NCBI RefSeq assembly: GCF_900215205.1
Contig: NZ_OBDY01000033.1
Span: forward strand, 1 to 64,000
Direction of reading: 5' to 3'
Source of the DNA: Paractinoplanes atraurantiacus
Lineage (GTDB): Bacteria; Actinomycetota; Actinomycetes; Mycobacteriales; Micromonosporaceae
DNA length: 64,000 nucleotides
The notes beneath the pieces are model-generated. The model was not told the DNA's origin. It did not search any database and saw nothing but the letters and a program-made list of their open reading frames with translations. The translations under genes and the position numbers were made by a program. Within the stretch, counting starts at the first letter, position 1. Each line of letters begins with the position of its first letter. Below are positions 8,832 to 16,497 of the stretch, piece by piece.

Positions 8832-8860
8832 ATCTTCGGCATCGAAATGATGGTTGTCAA
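8832..8860 (-). promoter_or_regulatory. Promoter of the GH-A glycosidase gene
   Basis: On the reverse strand TTGACA (8855-8860) and GAAGAT (8832-8837) are separated by exactly 17 bases. The start site would fall near 8825, inside the palindromic operator, leaving a leader of about 25 bases that contains the GGAGG before the GTG at 8800. Confidence 0.7.
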
Positions 8861-8923
8861 TTGGTTGAGTGGGCGGCGTGGTAGGTTGTCTCCGCCGCGA
8901 CACTGCCCGAGGAGGTGAGACCC

Positions 8924-8983
8924 ATGAACTCTGTGAAGCTGTGGGCGCTCCCCCTTGCCGTCACGGCCGGGCGATTGACATAG
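8924..8983 (+). CDS. Possible 19-aa leader peptide upstream of the flavoprotein gene
   Basis: A 20-codon frame from ATG 8924 to TAG 8983 encodes MNSVKLWALPLAVTAGRLT. It is preceded by a strong GAGGAGGTGAG ribosome site. It ends 43 bases before the monooxygenase start, so it could be a leader peptide or a decayed signal sequence (it resembles the start of one). No attenuator hairpin was recognised. Confidence 0.35.
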   Translation: MNSVKLWALPLAVTAGRLT

Positions 8984-9026
8984 ACGTCGCCGGGAGCGCG
9001 TTTCGCCCTCCCGAAAGGCACCATTG

Positions 9027-10415
9027 ATGTACGACGTGATCATCGCGGGCGGCGGTCCGGCCGGCGCCATGCTGGCCGCCGAGTTGCGGCTCCATGAGGT
9101 ACGGGTTCTCGTCCTGGAGAAGGAGACCGGACCCGTTTCGTACGCCCGCATCGTCGGTCTGCACATTCGCAGCATCGAGCTCATGGCGATGCGCGGGCTG
9201 CTGGACCGTCTGCTTCCGCACGGCCGGCGGCGCCCGGCCGGCGCGTATTTCGCCGCCATCGACAAGCCCGCACCCGACGGTCTGGATTCGCCGTACGCCT
9301 ATCTGCTCGGCATCCACCTACCGGTCGTCGTCGAGGTGCTCACCGAGCACGCGATCGGGCTCGGCGCGCAGGTCAGGCACGGTTGCACGGTGGCCGGCCT
9401 CGACCAGGACGACGACGGCGCGACCGTGGAACTGACCGACGGGGAACGGCTCCGGGCGCGCTATGTCGTCGGCTGCGACGGCGCCCGCAGCACGGTCCGC
9501 AAACTGCTCGGCGTCGGTTTCCCCGGCGAGCCCTCCCGCAACGACACCCTGATGGGCGAGATGGCATTCGCGACGCCGCCGACCGCGACGGCGGATCGCC
9601 GGGTGAACATCAGGCCCGCCGGTGCCGGGTTCCATCAGGTCATCGTCCCCGCGGCCGAAGTCAGCGGCGATCGCACCGAGGCGCCCGTCCTCAAAGACTT
9701 CCAGCAGCAGTTGTACGCCTTCACCGGCACCGATTTCGGGGTGCACTCCCCGCGCTGGATGTCCCGTTTCGGCGACGCCACCCGCCTGGCCGACCACTAC
9801 CGGCTCGGGCGGGTGCTGCTGGCCGGCGACGCGGCCCACATCCACCCGCCCATCGGCGGGCAGGGCCTCAACCTCGGCCTGCAGGACGCGTTCAACCTGG
9901 GCTGGAAGCTGGCCGCGCAGATCCGGGGCTGGGCGCCGGGCACCCTGCTCGACACGTACGAGGCCGAGCGCCGCCCGGTCGCCGCGGCGGTGCTCGACAA
10001 CACCCGGGCCCAGACGGAGCTGCTGTCCACCGAACCGGGCGCGCGGGCCGTACGCCGGCTGCTGACGCGGCTGATGGACTTCGACGAGGTGAACCGCTAC
10101 CTGCTCGAACAGATCAGCGCGATCGGCGTCCGCTACGACTTCGGCGACGGCCCCGGCCTGCTCGGCCGCCGCCTGCCCGACGTCGGCGACGTCTACGCCC
10201 GCCTGCACCGGGGCCGGGGCCTGCTGCTGGACCGCACCGGGCGCCTGACCGTCGGCGGCTGGTCGGACCGGGTCGACTACCGGGGCGACCCGGCCGCCGG
10301 CCTGGACGTACCCGCCGCGCTGGTACGCCCCGACGGCCACGTCGCCTGGATCGGCGACACTCAGCGGGATCTGAACGACCACCTCGCCCGCTGGTTCGGC
10401 TCAGAGACGCTCTAA
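9027..10415 (+). CDS. FAD-dependent monooxygenase, rifampicin monooxygenase (Rox)-like
   Basis: The 462-residue class A flavoprotein hydroxylase shows the N-terminal dinucleotide fold VIIAGGGPAGAML (Gly8-Gly13), the VGCDGARSTVRKLLG motif (Asp151) and the FAD-ribityl motif GDAAHIHPPIGGQGLNLGLQ (Asp268). Long stretches (FGVHSPRWMSRFGDATRLA, the DTYEAERRPVA region, GRGLLLDRTGRL) match what I know of Rox enzymes that hydroxylate and linearise rifamycins. Length and single-domain layout fit. ATG 9027 is used, with GAAAGG eight bases upstream. Its stop codon was remade by the IS630 insertion at 10413. Other aromatic substrates are possible; I saw no rifamycin-associated element upstream. Confidence 0.75.
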   Translation: MYDVIIAGGGPAGAMLAAELRLHEVRVLVLEKETGPVSYARIVGLHIRSIELMAMRGLLDRLLPHGRRRPAGAYFAAIDKPAPDGLDSPYAYLLGIHLPVVVEVLTEHAIGLGAQVRHGCTVAGLDQDDDGATVELTDGERLRARYVVGCDGARSTVRKLLGVGFPGEPSRNDTLMGEMAFATPPTATADRRVNIRPAGAGFHQVIVPAAEVSGDRTEAPVLKDFQQQLYAFTGTDFGVHSPRWMSRFGDATRLADHYRLGRVLLAGDAAHIHPPIGGQGLNLGLQDAFNLGWKLAAQIRGWAPGTLLDTYEAERRPVAAAVLDNTRAQTELLSTEPGARAVRRLLTRLMDFDEVNRYLLEQISAIGVRYDFGDGPGLLGRRLPDVGDVYARLHRGRGLLLDRTGRLTVGGWSDRVDYRGDPAAGLDVPAALVRPDGHVAWIGDTQRDLNDHLARWFGSETL

Positions 10416-11578
10416 GCGCCTAATCAAAAGTTCTGTACGTAACTCACTCGGGATGAGGGACGTACCGACGTAAAAACCTCGTCGTGGGTTCGGATCGAGT
10501 TACCACACCAGACCGAAACCCCCGACGAGGTCACGACCAGTATGCGCCCTGCGCACGTCTACGCCCGGATCCCGGCCGAGCAATACACCGAACTGATTAC
10601 CGCCCTACACGGGCCCTGGCGCACCGCCACTCGCATGGTCATCGTCGTGCTCTCCGCCGCGGGCATGACCGCAAGCGAGATCGCCGAACTGTTGCACTAC
10701 GACCCGGTCACCGTGCGCCGCTGGATCACCCGCCACCACCACGAAGGCCTGGCCGGGCTCCCCGACCGGCCCCGCACCGGACGACCCCGCAAAGGCAGCC
10801 AGCGCCTCGGCGAACGCATCGGCAGACTCCTGCAAACCCCGAAACCCTGGACCACCGCCCGCCTCTGGCGCGCCCTCGGCCGCCCACAGATCAGCCTGGA
10901 CACCCTGCGACGGCGCATCCGCCAACAAGCCCGCTGGTCCAGACCCCGACTGATCGCCAAAAGCGACCCCGACCACGACCAGATCTGCGCCGGCATCCGC
11001 GACCAGATCACCGCCCTCCCGGCCGGATCAGTCGTCCTCGCGGAAGACGAAACCCACCTCGACCTGCTCGCCCGTGTCCGTTCCTGCTGGATGCCGCAGG
11101 GGATCCGGCACCGGATCATGACACCCGGCAAAACGTTCGCCGCACCGTTCACGGCGCGATCAACCTGGCCACCGGCCAGGTCCACCACCACATCTCAGTG
11201 AAAAACGTATCCGTTGTCTTCTGCTACTTCCTGCAACAACTGCTCGACGCCTACCCGAACGCCGCCGCCGTCGCCGTGATCTGCGACAACGGCGGCACCC
11301 ACCTATCCGGCATCACCCAGCAATGGCTCGACGAACACCCCCGCCTACACCTGATCCGAGGCGCCCGTTACAGCCCGCAAGACAATCCCGTCGAACGCAT
11401 CTGGGCCGCGCTCAAAGCACAGATCGCGAACACCGCCCCGGCGACCATGGCCGATCGGATCCGTCAAGCCCATGCCTTCTTCCAGCACCGAACCCATGAC
11501 CAGAACCTGACCACCGCCGCGCCCTGGACCTCACCCTGGCTCCCGCCGGAACACGGACAAGACTTCTGGCCAGGTGCT
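10415..11578 (+). mobile_element. Complete IS630-family insertion sequence, about 1164 bp
   Basis: The element is flanked by TA at 10413-10414 and 11579-11580, the target duplication typical of the family. Its ends form an imperfect inverted repeat: the left tip starts AGCGCCTAATCAAAAGT and the right tip read inward starts AGCACCTGGCCAGAAGT, 18 of the first 26 positions matching. It contains one transposase gene in two frames. The left TA belongs to the flavoprotein stop codon, and the right TA supplies the transposase stop. Confidence 0.85.
10477..10530 (+). repeat. Stem-loop covering the transposase ribosome site
   Basis: CCTCGTCGTGGGTTCGG (10477-10493) can pair with CCGAAACCCCCGACGAGG (10513-10530) with one or two irregularities. 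The GACGAGG in the 3' arm is the likely ribosome site of the transposase ATG at 10542. Transcripts reading in from the flavoprotein gene would fold and hide this site, a device several insertion sequences use against read-through activation. Confidence 0.6.
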
Positions 11579-11581
11579 TAG
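10542..11581 (+). CDS. IS630-family transposase, two frames joined by a -1 shift
   Basis: Frame one (10542-11201) gives the helix-turn-helix domains and the first catalytic acid region (VVLAEDETHLDLLARVRSCW). At about 11130 the family-conserved sequence moves to the -1 frame, continuing NVRRTVHGAINLATGQVHHH, ICDNGGTHLSG (second Asp) and SPQDNPVERIWAALK (Glu) to a TAG at 11581. The switch falls at GGC AAA ACG; slipping back one base gives AAA AAC. Either this is programmed frameshifting, or one A was lost from an ancestral five-A run. The stop codon uses the TA target duplication just outside the element. The fused product would be about 346 residues, normal for the family. Confidence 0.75.
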
Positions 11582-11647
11582 GAATTCGAGCACCGCCGCC
11601 GGGCCGTCTCCTCCGCGTTGATCCGGAGGGCGAGCTCGGCGGCCCGC

Positions 11648-12817
11648 TCAGCGCATGGCCAGCGCGGCGTGGATGATGCCCTCGGCGGTGCTCATCTGCC
11701 CCTCGCCCTTGGCGTCGGTGGAGGTCACCGAGTACACCAGGCGGAAGCGGCCGTCGCGGCTGGCGCCGATCGCGCTGGAGTAGCCGTAGCGGGCGCCGGA
11801 CTTCGCCCACAGCACCTCGCCGTTCGGCAACGTGGTCGCCTCAAGGCCGGCGCTGTGGGTGGCCGGGCCGCCGGACACGTCCTTCACCGGCGGCAGCGTG
11901 AACATCTCGCCGAGCTGGGCCGGCGGCAGCAGCCGGCCGCCGAACAGGGCGGCGGTGAAGGTGTCGAGGTCGGCCAGGGTCGAGATCATGTCGCCGGAGG
12001 CGGGCGTGAGGGTCTGGCTCCAGTTCGTCACGTCGATCAGGCTGGTCACCCCCTCGCGGGTCACCACCTGGTAGCCGTGCGCGTGCGGGCCGCGGATGGC
12101 CGGATCGGCGCCGGGCACATACGTGTCGCGCAACCCGAGGGGCCTGGCAATTCGACGATCGATTTCTTGGGCGTACGGGCGTCCCGTGACCTTCTCGATC
12201 AGCAGGCCGGCCACGATGTAACCCATGTTCGTGTAGTGCTGCTTCGCGCCCGGCTCGAACTCGCGCGGGTTGCGCAGCGCGTCCCGGACGATCTGGCGCG
12301 GCGTCCAGCGGTCGTACCGATGGGCCAGGATCCACTCGAGGTCGTCCGGCAACGCCGGGCTCGGCAGGCCGTCGGTGTGGTTCAGCAACTGCCGTACGGT
12401 CACCTCGGGGTATTCGGCGGGTAGCAGCTCAGGCAGATAGCGCTGGACGGGCGCGTCCAGGCTCAGCCGGTGCTCGGCGGCGAGCTGCAGCACGACGGTG
12501 GCCGTGAAGACCTTCGTGACACTGCCGATCCGGAACCGCGCGTTCGCCGGCACCGGGGCCTCGGTACGTAAGTCGGCGACACCCGAGAGCCCCGTCCAGC
12601 AGCCGCCCGGCGTGGTGACACGCACCTGGGCGCTGGTCGCCACGGTGTTGGGCAGCCCCGCCATCGCCTGCCGCATCCCGCTCGCGTCGACCCCGGCGCC
12701 GTCGCAGACGGTGTGCCGGGTCGTGGCGAAGGCGGGCACCGAGGCCGGCAGGACGACACCGGCCGCAACGGCCGCGGCGAGCGAGACGGTGACCATACGC
12801 ACCCGAGTGATCTTCAT
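11648..12817 (-). CDS. Secreted serine hydrolase, beta-lactamase class C / D-Ala-D-Ala carboxypeptidase family
   Basis: Starting at ATG 12817 the protein has 389 residues with a Sec signal peptide (about 1-33). Family motifs are present: SVTK (Ser99, Lys102), YTN (Tyr195, Asn197) and a KSG-type third motif in WAKSGARYGYSS. The LLNHTDGLP stretch is typical. Such exported enzymes hydrolyse D-amino-acid peptides, esters or beta-lactams; the third motif differs from the HTG of R61-type carboxypeptidases, so the substrate is open. The same frame continues upstream to 12889, but that extension is low-complexity and has no signal-like start. No convincing ribosome site was seen. It follows the IS630 insertion tail to tail. 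Confidence 0.82.
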   Translation of the reverse strand: MKITRVRMVTVSLAAAVAAGVVLPASVPAFATTRHTVCDGAGVDASGMRQAMAGLPNTVATSAQVRVTTPGGCWTGLSGVADLRTEAPVPANARFRIGSVTKVFTATVVLQLAAEHRLSLDAPVQRYLPELLPAEYPEVTVRQLLNHTDGLPSPALPDDLEWILAHRYDRWTPRQIVRDALRNPREFEPGAKQHYTNMGYIVAGLLIEKVTGRPYAQEIDRRIARPLGLRDTYVPGADPAIRGPHAHGYQVVTREGVTSLIDVTNWSQTLTPASGDMISTLADLDTFTAALFGGRLLPPAQLGEMFTLPPVKDVSGGPATHSAGLEATTLPNGEVLWAKSGARYGYSSAIGASRDGRFRLVYSVTSTDAKGEGQMSTAEGIIHAALAMR

Positions 12818-13010
12818 GCCGACCAGCCTGCCGGGACGCCCCGGCCCGGACATCCGGGTCACGTCCCGGCAAAACCCTGATTGATCCACTTAGGGGGAAA
12901 GTGGTCTTCCCGCAGCTCTGTCTCCCCGGCCGTGTGGTGCCCCTCGCGCCGTGATGATGCGGAGGTTACCCTCGGTAGGCGGGCCGGGAGGGCCCCAAGG
13001 AGGCCCGGTC

Positions 13011-13814
13011 ATGTCATTGCCGCCTGGCTCGGGAGCCAGCGAGCCTGTTGAATCTCTTTTTCCGGCTAGTCCTGAGGTGTTGCGCGACATCAGGGCCTTC
13101 GTCACCCGCCTGGCCCGGGAAGCGGGTTTCACCGACCGGGAGCGGGAGCGGATGGTGCTGGTCACCCATGAGCTGTCGGCCAACGCGGTCGAGCACGGCG
13201 CCACCGGCGTGGTCTGCGTGCGGTGGGAGGACACCGACCAGGGTTTGTGGATCACCGTGTCCGATGACGGTGTCTTCGAGTCCGGTGGCGGGTCGGGCGA
13301 GCCCGGCCGTGGCCTGCGGATCGTCCTGGGCCTGTCCGACGAGGTCACGATCAGGCCGGGCCGGCGCGACCGGCAGGGCACCGAGGTCCGGCTCCGGGTG
13401 CCCGTCCCGGCCGGGCGCGCGAGCACGGCCGCGGGCGGGTCGGCGCCGCCGCGGGTGCTCCTCGTCGACGGGGACCGGTTCGCCGGGCGGTCGTTGTCCT
13501 CGTTCCTCGACGCCGAAGGCTTCCCCACGACGGTGGCGGCTTCGGCCGAGGCCGGCCGCGCCGCGGCGGCGAGCCCACCGCGGTTGGCGATCGTCGACCT
13601 GACGACCTCCCGCGGACTGACCGTCCCGCTCTGCGAGGACCTCATGCGGGCGGGAGTTCCGGTCCTGGCCATCTCGATCCTTCCGCCACCGGAGGGCCTG
13701 CGAGCGAGCCGGTTCCTGCGCAAGCCGGTGCACCCGCTGGAGGTGCTGGCCGAGGCGCGGCGCCTGACCGAGCCGTCCCCCGCCGGCACCGTCCCCGAGG
13801 TGCCCCGTGCCTGA
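13011..13814 (+). CDS. RsbW-like anti-sigma kinase fused to a receiver-like domain
   Basis: ATG 13011 is chosen because GGAGG lies seven bases upstream. The first half of the 267-residue protein is a GHKL ATPase of the RsbW/SpoIIAB type: N-box HELSANAVEHG (Glu54, Asn58), SDDG and a G-box in GEPGRGLRIVLGL. The second half (about 147-255) resembles a receiver domain: acidic pocket VLLVDGDRF (Asp153, Asp155), phosphoacceptor position AIVDLTT (Asp196) and a KP motif (Lys238). It would phosphorylate a STAS antagonist or hold a sigma factor, gated by the receiver. It overlaps the KaiC gene by 8 bases, and a STAS gene follows. Confidence 0.82.
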   Translation: MSLPPGSGASEPVESLFPASPEVLRDIRAFVTRLAREAGFTDRERERMVLVTHELSANAVEHGATGVVCVRWEDTDQGLWITVSDDGVFESGGGSGEPGRGLRIVLGLSDEVTIRPGRRDRQGTEVRLRVPVPAGRASTAAGGSAPPRVLLVDGDRFAGRSLSSFLDAEGFPTTVAASAEAGRAAAASPPRLAIVDLTTSRGLTVPLCEDLMRAGVPVLAISILPPPEGLRASRFLRKPVHPLEVLAEARRLTEPSPAGTVPEVPRA

Positions 13815-15189
13815 ACGGCGGCTGGTCAGCGGCCAGCCCCGATTGGACGCGATCCTCGGCGGAGGGCTGATCGACCCGTCCGTCACCCTCATCGCCGGTC
13901 TTCCCGGCAGCGGCAAGACCGTCCTGGCCCAGCAGTACGCGTTCGCGAACGGGACCGATCAGCGGCCGGCCATCTATCTGAGCACCGTCGCGGAACCCCT
14001 CAGCAAGATCCTCTACTTCGGAGAGGCCCTGTCGTTCTTCGATCCGGGCCGGGTCGGCCGGTCGGTGCTGTTCGAGGACCTCGGCGGCGAACTCGACGAC
14101 AACGGCCTGACCGGCGTGCTCGACCACATCACCGACCTGGTCGCGAAGCAGCCGTGCTCGCTGCTGATCATCGACAGCTTCCGGGCGCTGCGCTACCGCG
14201 CGGTCGGCGAGCGGGAGTTCGAAGGCTTCGTCCATCAGCTGGCCGGCCGGCTGGCCGCGACCGGCACCATGGCGCTGTGGCTGGGCGAGTACCGGCGTGA
14301 CGAGCTCGAGGGCTGTCCGGAGTTCGCCGTCGCCGACGCGGCCGTGCTGCTCGCCACCGAGGACGCCGGCCAGCGTGACAGCCGGGCCCTGCGGGTGCTG
14401 AAGCTGCGGGGCAGCGACTTCCGCTCGGGCGCACACGCCTATCGCATCGAAAGCTCCGGCATCCGGGTGTTCCCCCGGCTCAGCGACGTCGGCGCCGGGT
14501 CGTACGAGCTGAGTGAACGACGGGCCACGTCGGGCATCGCCGCCCTGGACATGCTGGTCGGCGACGGCTACTGGCCCGGGTCGGCCACCTTGGTGATCGG
14601 CCCGTCGGGGTCCGGGAAGACGGTCATGGGGCTCCAGTTCATCTACGGCGGGGCGCGCCTGGGCGAGCCTGGCGTGTACGCCTCGATGCAGGAGAACCGC
14701 GTTCAGCTCGAACGGATGGTCGCCGGATTCGGCTGGGACGTCGACGAGCCGATGGCCGTGCTGCGCTGCGACTCGCCGAACGACATCTACATCGACGAGT
14801 GGTATTACGACCTGCTCGACACCATCGAGTCGACCGGCGCCCGCCGGCTGGTCATCGACAGTCTCGGCGACCTGGCGGCCGCCTGCCCCGACGAGAAAAG
14901 GTTTCGGGAGTTCGTCTACGCGCTGCTCAACCACTGTTCCCGGGCGGGCATCAGCGTTCTGCTCACCTTCGAGTCGGCCGAACTGTACGGCCACACCAGC
15001 CTTTCCGAACGCGGGGTGTCACACCTGTCCGACAACGTGATCCTGCTCCAGTACCTGCGCGACGGGGCCAGCGGCGGGCGGGCGCTGACCGTGCTGAAGA
15101 CCCGGGCGAGCCGTCACATTCCGCAGGCCCGCCAATTCGAGATCACCCACGATGGCATCAGTATCAGAGCCCCCTTCGACCCCGTTTGA
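13807..15189 (+). CDS. KaiC-like double-domain RecA-type ATPase
   Basis: The 460-residue protein starts at GTG 13807 and contains two KaiC domains. The first has Walker A GLPGSGKT (31-38) and Walker B CSLLIIDSFRAL; the second has GPSGSGKT (265-272) and RRLVIDSLGDL. KaiC proteins outside cyanobacteria act as ATP-driven signalling scaffolds with autokinase activity. Here the paired catalytic glutamates of clock KaiC are not clearly kept (AEP in domain one, QEN in domain two). Its place between an anti-sigma kinase gene and a STAS gene, both overlapping it, points to a partner-switching role rather than a clock. No kaiA or kaiB gene is present in the window. Confidence 0.88.
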   Translation: MPERRLVSGQPRLDAILGGGLIDPSVTLIAGLPGSGKTVLAQQYAFANGTDQRPAIYLSTVAEPLSKILYFGEALSFFDPGRVGRSVLFEDLGGELDDNGLTGVLDHITDLVAKQPCSLLIIDSFRALRYRAVGEREFEGFVHQLAGRLAATGTMALWLGEYRRDELEGCPEFAVADAAVLLATEDAGQRDSRALRVLKLRGSDFRSGAHAYRIESSGIRVFPRLSDVGAGSYELSERRATSGIAALDMLVGDGYWPGSATLVIGPSGSGKTVMGLQFIYGGARLGEPGVYASMQENRVQLERMVAGFGWDVDEPMAVLRCDSPNDIYIDEWYYDLLDTIESTGARRLVIDSLGDLAAACPDEKRFREFVYALLNHCSRAGISVLLTFESAELYGHTSLSERGVSHLSDNVILLQYLRDGASGGRALTVLKTRASRHIPQARQFEITHDGISIRAPFDPV

Positions 15190-15496
15190 GGTGCACCGGG
15201 ATCGCGTCGATCCGCACACGGTGCACCTCGTCGGCGAGCTCGACCTCGCGACCCGTGACCTGTTGGCGGCCGCCCTCAGCGAGGCGGCGCGCCCGGGCCA
15301 CGACCTCGTCGTCGACTGCTCCCAACTGGACTTCATCGACGCGTCCGGGATCTCCGTCCTGGTCCACGCCGCGGGAATGCTCGGCGAGGGGCGGCTACGG
15401 CTCACGAGCCTGCGACCCGGCCCGGCCGAGCTGATCGACCTGCTCGACCTCCCGGCGACGGTGCCCAACCTCTGCCGGGACGGCTCTACTCGCTGA
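15152..15496 (+). CDS. STAS-domain anti-sigma-factor antagonist
   Basis: The 114-residue protein is a single STAS domain with the phosphoacceptor motif DFIDASGISVLV (Ser65) and the usual HLVGELDLATRD opening. In partner switching the unphosphorylated antagonist binds the RsbW-type kinase and frees a sigma factor. The gene starts 38 bases inside the KaiC gene, so translation is probably coupled. The upstream anti-sigma kinase is the natural partner. No sigma-factor gene lies beside the three genes, so the target must be encoded elsewhere or be something other than a sigma factor. It ends 11 bases inside the convergent DUF1963 gene. Confidence 0.88.
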   Translation: MASVSEPPSTPFEVHRDRVDPHTVHLVGELDLATRDLLAAALSEAARPGHDLVVDCSQLDFIDASGISVLVHAAGMLGEGRLRLTSLRPGPAELIDLLDLPATVPNLCRDGSTR

Positions 15497-16472
15497 ACCG
15501 GGTCACCGAGAACGCCCGGTCGAGCCGGCCGGCGGCCAGATCGTCGTGGCGGATCACGAAGCTGCCGGAGTAGAGCTCGTCGGGCAGGGAGAACCGGGCC
15601 AGCGACACCCACTCGCTCATCAGCCGGTGCTTCTCCCTCTCCACGTGCGAGTACCAGTTCGCCACCGGGATGACGATCTCTCCGGCCTTCTCCCGCCCGG
15701 CGAGGGTCTGCTCGGCGATGCTCGTGATCACGTCATCGTCGGCGTACCCACCGAGGTAGCCGCTGGCCAGCCCCTCGGACGGCGGCCAGAGGCTCCCGGC
15801 CAGAGCACTCAGCTCGGCCCGGTGCGGAAGGTCGCGCTCCAGGTCACGAGCCAGTTGCTCCTGGAACGGCGACAGGTCGTCCTCTTCCTCCTCGTCCTCG
15901 GCCTCATTCGTCCCGAGCCAATCGGGCAGCTCGGCCAGCACCGTGGCCGCCACGGCATACTGCTCGCCGACGACCGCGGCACCGGAAGACGGCACGGTCT
16001 CGGCACCGGCGGGCACGTGGACGACGCGCGCGTAGCCGTGCTCGCCGGCCGGAGCGGCCAGGTGGTCCTTCTCGTGGTCGAGGAAGAACAGCAGTGAGCC
16101 GCCGGCCGGCAGGGCGAAGCCGTCGACGCGCGGCAGGGCCGCACAGTCGACCGAGAAGACGAAGGGCAGCGGACTCCCGTCGGCGCTCGGCCAGTCCACG
16201 CCCACCGGAAGCCGCGGCGCCCCACCGAACTGCCCCACCGCGCCCCCGCCCGACTGGGGCGACACGCCGAACTGCCCCACCGCGCCCCCGCGCGACTGGG
16301 GCGACACGCCGAACTGCCCGACCGCGCCCCCGCGCGACTGCGGCGACCCGGCCGCGACGCCGGTGCCGCCCAGGCGGATCGACAGGCGGAGGTGCCCGGC
16401 GAACCGGCGGATCTCGTCGTCGGGGATACCCGACTCGAGCGCCGCTCGATGAAACCGTCCTTGGTCATCCAT
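15486..16472 (-). CDS. DUF1963 (YwqG-like) protein with internal 14-residue repeats
   Basis: The 328-residue soluble protein has the DUF1963 pattern: a GG-rich start (LSIRLGGTG), LPVGVDWP, a middle PLPFVFSVDCAAL, SLLFFLDHEKD, and a C-terminal FVIRHDDLAAGRLDRA. The family has no firm function. Residues about 41-83 are three near-identical copies of SPQSRGGAVGQFGV, which push the conserved GG and P-x-G-x-DWP segments apart; most family members lack such an insert. An acidic loop (EAEDEEEEDDL) lies near residue 195. The gene overlaps the STAS gene tail to tail and lies 25 bases downstream of the pentapeptide-repeat gene on the same strand. Confidence 0.75.
   Translation of the reverse strand: MDDQGRFHRAALESGIPDDEIRRFAGHLRLSIRLGGTGVAAGSPQSRGGAVGQFGVSPQSRGGAVGQFGVSPQSGGGAVGQFGGAPRLPVGVDWPSADGSPLPFVFSVDCAALPRVDGFALPAGGSLLFFLDHEKDHLAAPAGEHGYARVVHVPAGAETVPSSGAAVVGEQYAVAATVLAELPDWLGTNEAEDEEEEDDLSPFQEQLARDLERDLPHRAELSALAGSLWPPSEGLASGYLGGYADDDVITSIAEQTLAGREKAGEIVIPVANWYSHVEREKHRLMSEWVSLARFSLPDELYSGSFVIRHDDLAAGRLDRAFSVTRFSE
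16225..16350. repeat. Three tandem 42-bp units inside the DUF1963 gene
   Basis: Units at 16225-16266, 16267-16308 and 16309-16350 start CCGAACTGCCC and differ at only a few bases. Each encodes 14 residues in frame, so copy-number change would keep the gene open. Confidence 0.9.
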
Positions 16473-16497
16473 GGCCCAGCATGATGCCAGGCGGGGC

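Noticed and set aside
6764..9265. Longer form of the GH-A glycosidase starting at 9265
   Set aside because: The extension crosses the promoter, the CebR-type operator and the start of the divergent flavoprotein gene; the signal peptide begins only at about 8800.
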